NCBI GenBank assembly: GCA_015057635.1
Contig: SVEB01000043.1
Coordinates: 1 to 46,886, forward strand
DNA: 46,886 nucleotides
Origin: Lachnospiraceae bacterium
Lineage (GTDB): Bacteria > Bacillota > Clostridia > Lachnospirales > Lachnospiraceae
Reading direction: 5' to 3'
The notes beneath the pieces were generated by a model. The model was not told where the DNA came from, ran no database searches, and saw only the letters and a list, made by a program, of their open reading frames with translations. The translations under genes were made by a program, and so were the position numbers. Positions 43,499 through 46,886 of the stretch are shown in pieces (position 1 is the first letter of the stretch; each line of letters starts with the position of its first letter).

Positions 43499-46249
43499 AT
43501 GAAAGAGAATGGCAGAAAGGCATATTTACATAGAAAAAGACGAAATATCTGCTATTTGCTAGTACTTGGCTGGCTTTCTTTTTTGTTGTGCTTTTTTAAT
43601 GATGCACATGTTGCATCGGAAGCGGTTTATGCAGCAGAAGATGGGATTGAGGAGGTTATATTAAGGGGACAGCATGCTACGATGCAGATTGATATCGGGA
43701 TGGATGGAATTGCCCGCTATGGCAGAACACTGCTCATTTCCGGCTCTATTTCTGACAGTAAGGATACATTTAACGGTGAATTAAGGATCACGTGCATCAA
43801 TACAGACGGAAGCAATAAGCAGTATTGTCATACGTTTGCAGGGGAGACGGGAATGGATGTTATGATTGCTGTCCCGATTCCTTTAAATGGGTATACAGAT
43901 GCGCTTTTATTTGAATATGTTGAAAATGGAACGACCACGGCAAAGCAGAAGGTAAAGCTTTTAGCTGTGAACTATGGGGAGTATGAGGTGATCGGACTGC
44001 TAAGTCAGGACACGGAAGCGCTCTCCTATTTTAAAAGTTTCGGGAACCAGACGATTGCGCTGACAGCGGATACCCTTCCGGCTACGATCTATGGACTTGA
44101 TTTTATGGATATGATCGTCATAGATGACTTTGATACCGCAATTCTTAGCGAAAGCCAGATTGATGCGCTGATTGAATTTGTAGAATCAGGAAGAACAATC
44201 GTGTTTGGGACAGGTTCAAATGGCATGGAATCATTGCAAGCGTTTGCCAATGCAGGCTTATTTTCCGTAGATAGTTCGGAAGAAGAAATGGTGAAACAGC
44301 GAATCAGTCTGGTGCCGCAAGAGGAAGCAGATGCGCTGCGACAGAAGATCAGTAATTATGAGAATGAACGGAATACCATTCTATCGCGAAATGAACGGAG
44401 GAAAGAGGAATTTTCCGGAATACAGGAAATGTATGCAGGAGAATCGATGCTTTCTGAGGATGGCTGGTCAGCTTTCGAGTATCAGACCGCAGAAAAGGAA
44501 TTAAGATCGTTTTCTCTATCGGATGCTATTTTAGTGAGTGAGATGGGAACACAGCCATTGTTATGGAAAGTCTATCTGGGAGAAGGCGTAATGGAAATTG
44601 CCTCATTTTCTTTATCAGAGCGTGCGGGCAATATAACCTTTTATCAGGCAGGTCTGGTAAGCTCTATTTTAGAGAATCAGTCCGGAGCAGGCATAAATCG
44701 TGCTCAGAATGAGTCATACGGATTTTCTTCCAAATATCTGCTTGCAAATGTGCTGGACCATCCCGATATGGCTGGGATGCCATCTATACTGGTCTATATC
44801 ATTGTGATTGTCTGTTATATTATTCTGGTGGGACCGGTACTTTATCTGATTCTGCATAAAAGACGCAGACAGCAACTTCTTTATCTGATTGTTCCGGTGC
44901 TGTCCATTCTGTTTTTTCTTCTGCTGTTTTTTGTGGGCGGAAGAACAAGGATTACCGAGCCATATGCAGGATATATCAATATTGAAACATATAATCCGAT
45001 AGAGAAAACCATGCAGGCAGAAGTTTCTTTTACAATCAGCATCCCTTATATGAAACATCAGGGAATTCTGTTGCAAAATACAGATTATGTGGTAGCAGGC
45101 AGGGACAGTTTTCCTTACTATAGCGATTATTCAGCTGAATATATAAGCCGGGAAGGTGACGACGACAGCGAAGGAAAGGAATATACGCTTGGAGTGAGTT
45201 ATAACGATGCAGGTACAAGCATTAGGATTCAGAATACGAGGGCATTTTATCGAAACTATTTTTATACGCGCTATAAAGCGGAGTCGGAAGCTCCGGCAGA
45301 AGGAGACATTGTGATGACGCCGGAAAGCATATCCGGAAAGGTGAGAAATTGTGCAGATTATGATCTGACAGATGTATATGTATATTGCAGCGGGGCGCTT
45401 ATGTCTGTGGGAGAAATAAAGGCTGGAGAAGAGATTTTGGTGAATGGAAATGATTGTGATTTCATCGGCAGCCGTGATATGATTTATTTCTCAAATATTA
45501 TCCTTTCCATAGCCGAAGAAAAAGAAGAGCATGCGACAGAAGAAGAATATCGAAAGCAATATGCACTGCAGTATGTATTAGGTGAGTTATATGAGGAAAG
45601 AGAACAGGCATATATAATTGGATTTAAAGAGGAGCCTAATGAGAATATTCCAATTGCATCTCTTCTTGGCAGAAGAGGCAGTTATGGAAACAGTATGGTA
45701 GTTGTGCCGATTAACGCCGGTTATACTTCAGATGAGGGTGCATTCTCTCCGTATATGGATTCCTATATGCATGTAATAGATGGCACTGTTGAGGAAAATG
45801 GCACGCGATATCTTTTTACAGACAGCATCACGATCCGATACCGTTTTCCGAGGAAGGAAGATATCACGGCAATTTATTACTCGAACTTACTAAATCGGAC
45901 TGATCTGACTGATTATGTTCCCCAATTTATCGGTAATATTTATTTCCTTAATAAGAACACTGGCCAGTATGATCTCATCTTTTATTCCGGTATGAGAGAA
46001 GAAACTTATGAGGATAGCAATGCATCAAAAGAGTCTTCCCTTAGCAGCAAGCTTATCAACAATACGATACAGTGGCGATTAAAGACAGCGGATGCAAGCC
46101 CATTTTACGCAGCTCGGATTAAAGCGGAGCAGTTAGATAAATATTTAGGAGAGGATCGGGTGTTAGAAGTAAGAATAAAGATAAGCAGTTTAGAGCTTAT
46201 GCGTACACAGATTCTTCCGTATCTTTCTTATGGAAGGGAGACTGAGTAG
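43499..46249 (+). CDS. Large membrane protein with two ectodomains, unknown function
   Basis: The 916-residue protein has an N-terminal signal or anchor (about residues 17-36), an extracellular part to about 427 that includes a GATase-like Rossmann stretch (MDMIVIDDFDTAILSESQ then TIVFGTGSNG, about residues 200-242) and a coiled-coil-like stretch near 280-310, two central membrane segments (about 428-450 and 459-482) joined by a basic loop, and a large extracellular C-terminal part. AAGGAGG precedes the ATG. It lies between a two-component system and an ABC ATPase (adjacent, TAGATG), so it is probably part of an envelope transport or stress system. I cannot name a family. Confidence 0.75.
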   Translation: MKENGRKAYLHRKRRNICYLLVLGWLSFLLCFFNDAHVASEAVYAAEDGIEEVILRGQHATMQIDIGMDGIARYGRTLLISGSISDSKDTFNGELRITCINTDGSNKQYCHTFAGETGMDVMIAVPIPLNGYTDALLFEYVENGTTTAKQKVKLLAVNYGEYEVIGLLSQDTEALSYFKSFGNQTIALTADTLPATIYGLDFMDMIVIDDFDTAILSESQIDALIEFVESGRTIVFGTGSNGMESLQAFANAGLFSVDSSEEEMVKQRISLVPQEEADALRQKISNYENERNTILSRNERRKEEFSGIQEMYAGESMLSEDGWSAFEYQTAEKELRSFSLSDAILVSEMGTQPLLWKVYLGEGVMEIASFSLSERAGNITFYQAGLVSSILENQSGAGINRAQNESYGFSSKYLLANVLDHPDMAGMPSILVYIIVIVCYIILVGPVLYLILHKRRRQQLLYLIVPVLSILFFLLLFFVGGRTRITEPYAGYINIETYNPIEKTMQAEVSFTISIPYMKHQGILLQNTDYVVAGRDSFPYYSDYSAEYISREGDDDSEGKEYTLGVSYNDAGTSIRIQNTRAFYRNYFYTRYKAESEAPAEGDIVMTPESISGKVRNCADYDLTDVYVYCSGALMSVGEIKAGEEILVNGNDCDFIGSRDMIYFSNIILSIAEEKEEHATEEEYRKQYALQYVLGELYEEREQAYIIGFKEEPNENIPIASLLGRRGSYGNSMVVVPINAGYTSDEGAFSPYMDSYMHVIDGTVEENGTRYLFTDSITIRYRFPRKEDITAIYYSNLLNRTDLTDYVPQFIGNIYFLNKNTGQYDLIFYSGMREETYEDSNASKESSLSSKLINNTIQWRLKTADASPFYAARIKAEQLDKYLGEDRVLEVRIKISSLELMRTQILPYLSYGRETE

Positions 46250-46886
46250 ATGTTAGAGGTAAAAGGACTTCAGAAAAGCTTTCATGATCAACAGGTTCTT
46301 AAAAAACTAGATCTGCAGGTAAAACCAGGAGAGATTTTTGGATTTATCGGAAAAAATGGCGCAGGAAAGACGACTACAATGAAAATCATCGCAGGGCTTT
46401 TGAAGCCGGATGCTGGAGAAGTCTTCTTAGAAGGCATTGATATATGTCGGTATGGGAAAAAAAGAAAAACCATGCTTGGTTATATGCCGGATTTCTTTGG
46501 CGTGTATGATAATCTGACCGTACAGGAATATATGGAGTTCTATGCTTCCATTTATGGATATAGTAGAAATTCAAGGGGGGAGAGAATAAAAGAACTTCTT
46601 GATCTTATGAATCTGTCCGGAAAGGAAAATCAGTATGTAGACAGCCTTTCCAGAGGAATGAAACAAAGGCTGTGTCTGGCGAGAACGATTGTACATAATC
46701 CAAAGCTGCTTCTTCTTGATGAACCTACATCAGGATTAGAGCTTCGGGAGCGGATTCAGTTTGAACAAATTGTAAAAAAGCTTTCCAGCAATGGCGTCAC
46801 CATTTTTATCAGCTCCCATAATCTAAATGAATTATCGGCTATCTGTACGAGTGTGGGGATTTTGGATCAGGGCAGGATTGTGCTGC
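46250..46886 (+). CDS. ABC transporter ATPase, N-terminal part (3' end outside window)
   Basis: ATG 46250 directly follows the stop of the preceding gene (TAGATG), with AAGGGAG upstream; the frame stays open to the window edge (212 codons). Walker A is 34-41 (GKNGAGKT), the signature is LSRGM, Walker B is LLLLDEPTSGL and the switch histidine is in SSHN. The pattern is that of ABC-2/bacitracin-type export ATPases (GFIGKNGAGKTTTMKIIAG). The permease should lie just beyond the window. Coupled to the large ectodomain protein by position. Confidence 0.92.
   Translation, partial: MLEVKGLQKSFHDQQVLKKLDLQVKPGEIFGFIGKNGAGKTTTMKIIAGLLKPDAGEVFLEGIDICRYGKKRKTMLGYMPDFFGVYDNLTVQEYMEFYASIYGYSRNSRGERIKELLDLMNLSGKENQYVDSLSRGMKQRLCLARTIVHNPKLLLLDEPTSGLELRERIQFEQIVKKLSSNGVTIFISSHNLNELSAICTSVGILDQGRIVL

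Overview
The window looks like a chromosome segment of a low-to-moderate GC, Gram-positive anaerobe of the Lachnospiraceae (Clostridia). This rests on protein character and gene order: cdaA-cdaR preceded by two clostridial membrane proteins, dgt-dnaG-rpoD-trmK, a Feo operon with the small Cys-rich FeoB partner, an isolated second ClpX, Csp-type subtilases and several zinc-ribbon membrane proteins. Promoters are classic sigma-A type (TTGACA-N17-TATAAT and variants), and many genes are followed by long hairpin terminators. Almost everything is on the plus strand; htrA is the one clear minus-strand gene. I saw no tRNA, insertion sequence, prophage or CRISPR.

Layout. 1-1,258: the 3' end of lysS, its terminator, a promoter embedded in tandem repeats, a gene-poor stretch and a DUF3006 gene. 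1,507-5,081: two membrane proteins, then cdaA and cdaR (c-di-AMP synthesis). 5,208-7,387: an HPr-family protein and leuA. 7,388-8,251: a gap with a long hairpin. 8,252-12,178: a cell-wall polymer or teichoic-acid export and assembly cluster (ABC permease and ATPase, a WsaF-like glycosyltransferase, a CDP-glycerol glycerophosphotransferase-like enzyme). 12,381-15,837: htrA on the minus strand and a polyprenyl-phosphate sugar-phosphate transferase on the plus strand. 16,017-21,752: a zinc-ribbon membrane protein, a ClpX paralogue, a C39-like secreted peptidase, a Csp-type subtilase, a TIM-barrel-like protein and another zinc-ribbon protein. 22,001-26,675: a full branched-chain amino-acid ABC transporter (livJHMGF) behind a structured leader. 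26,785-29,672: two aminotransferases and a stand-alone receiver domain. 30,123-33,520: two small Cys proteins, then a Fur-controlled feoAB operon. 33,791-40,300: dgt, dnaG, rpoD, trmK and a TGS-uridine kinase fusion. 40,389-40,768: RNase P RNA, followed by a large inverted repeat. 41,569-46,886: a two-component system, a large membrane/ectodomain protein and the start of an ABC ATPase.

How the parts fit: the export cluster and the sugar-phosphate transferase probably build a surface polymer. HtrA, the C39-like peptidase and possibly the last cluster act at the envelope. livJHMGF, leuA and the aminotransferases concern amino-acid supply. dgt-dnaG-rpoD is the replication/transcription core.

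The least explained feature is the roughly 350-bp imperfect inverted repeat directly after rnpB (about 40,791-41,139). Its two 116-nt arms align without gaps, and a perfect 23-bp terminator hairpin sits at its centre. Other items worth a second look are the tandem -35 boxes at 433-499, the start-stop codon pair behind a strong ribosome binding site at 26,743, the multi-hairpin leader before livJ, and the two-component/ectodomain/ABC set at the right edge.
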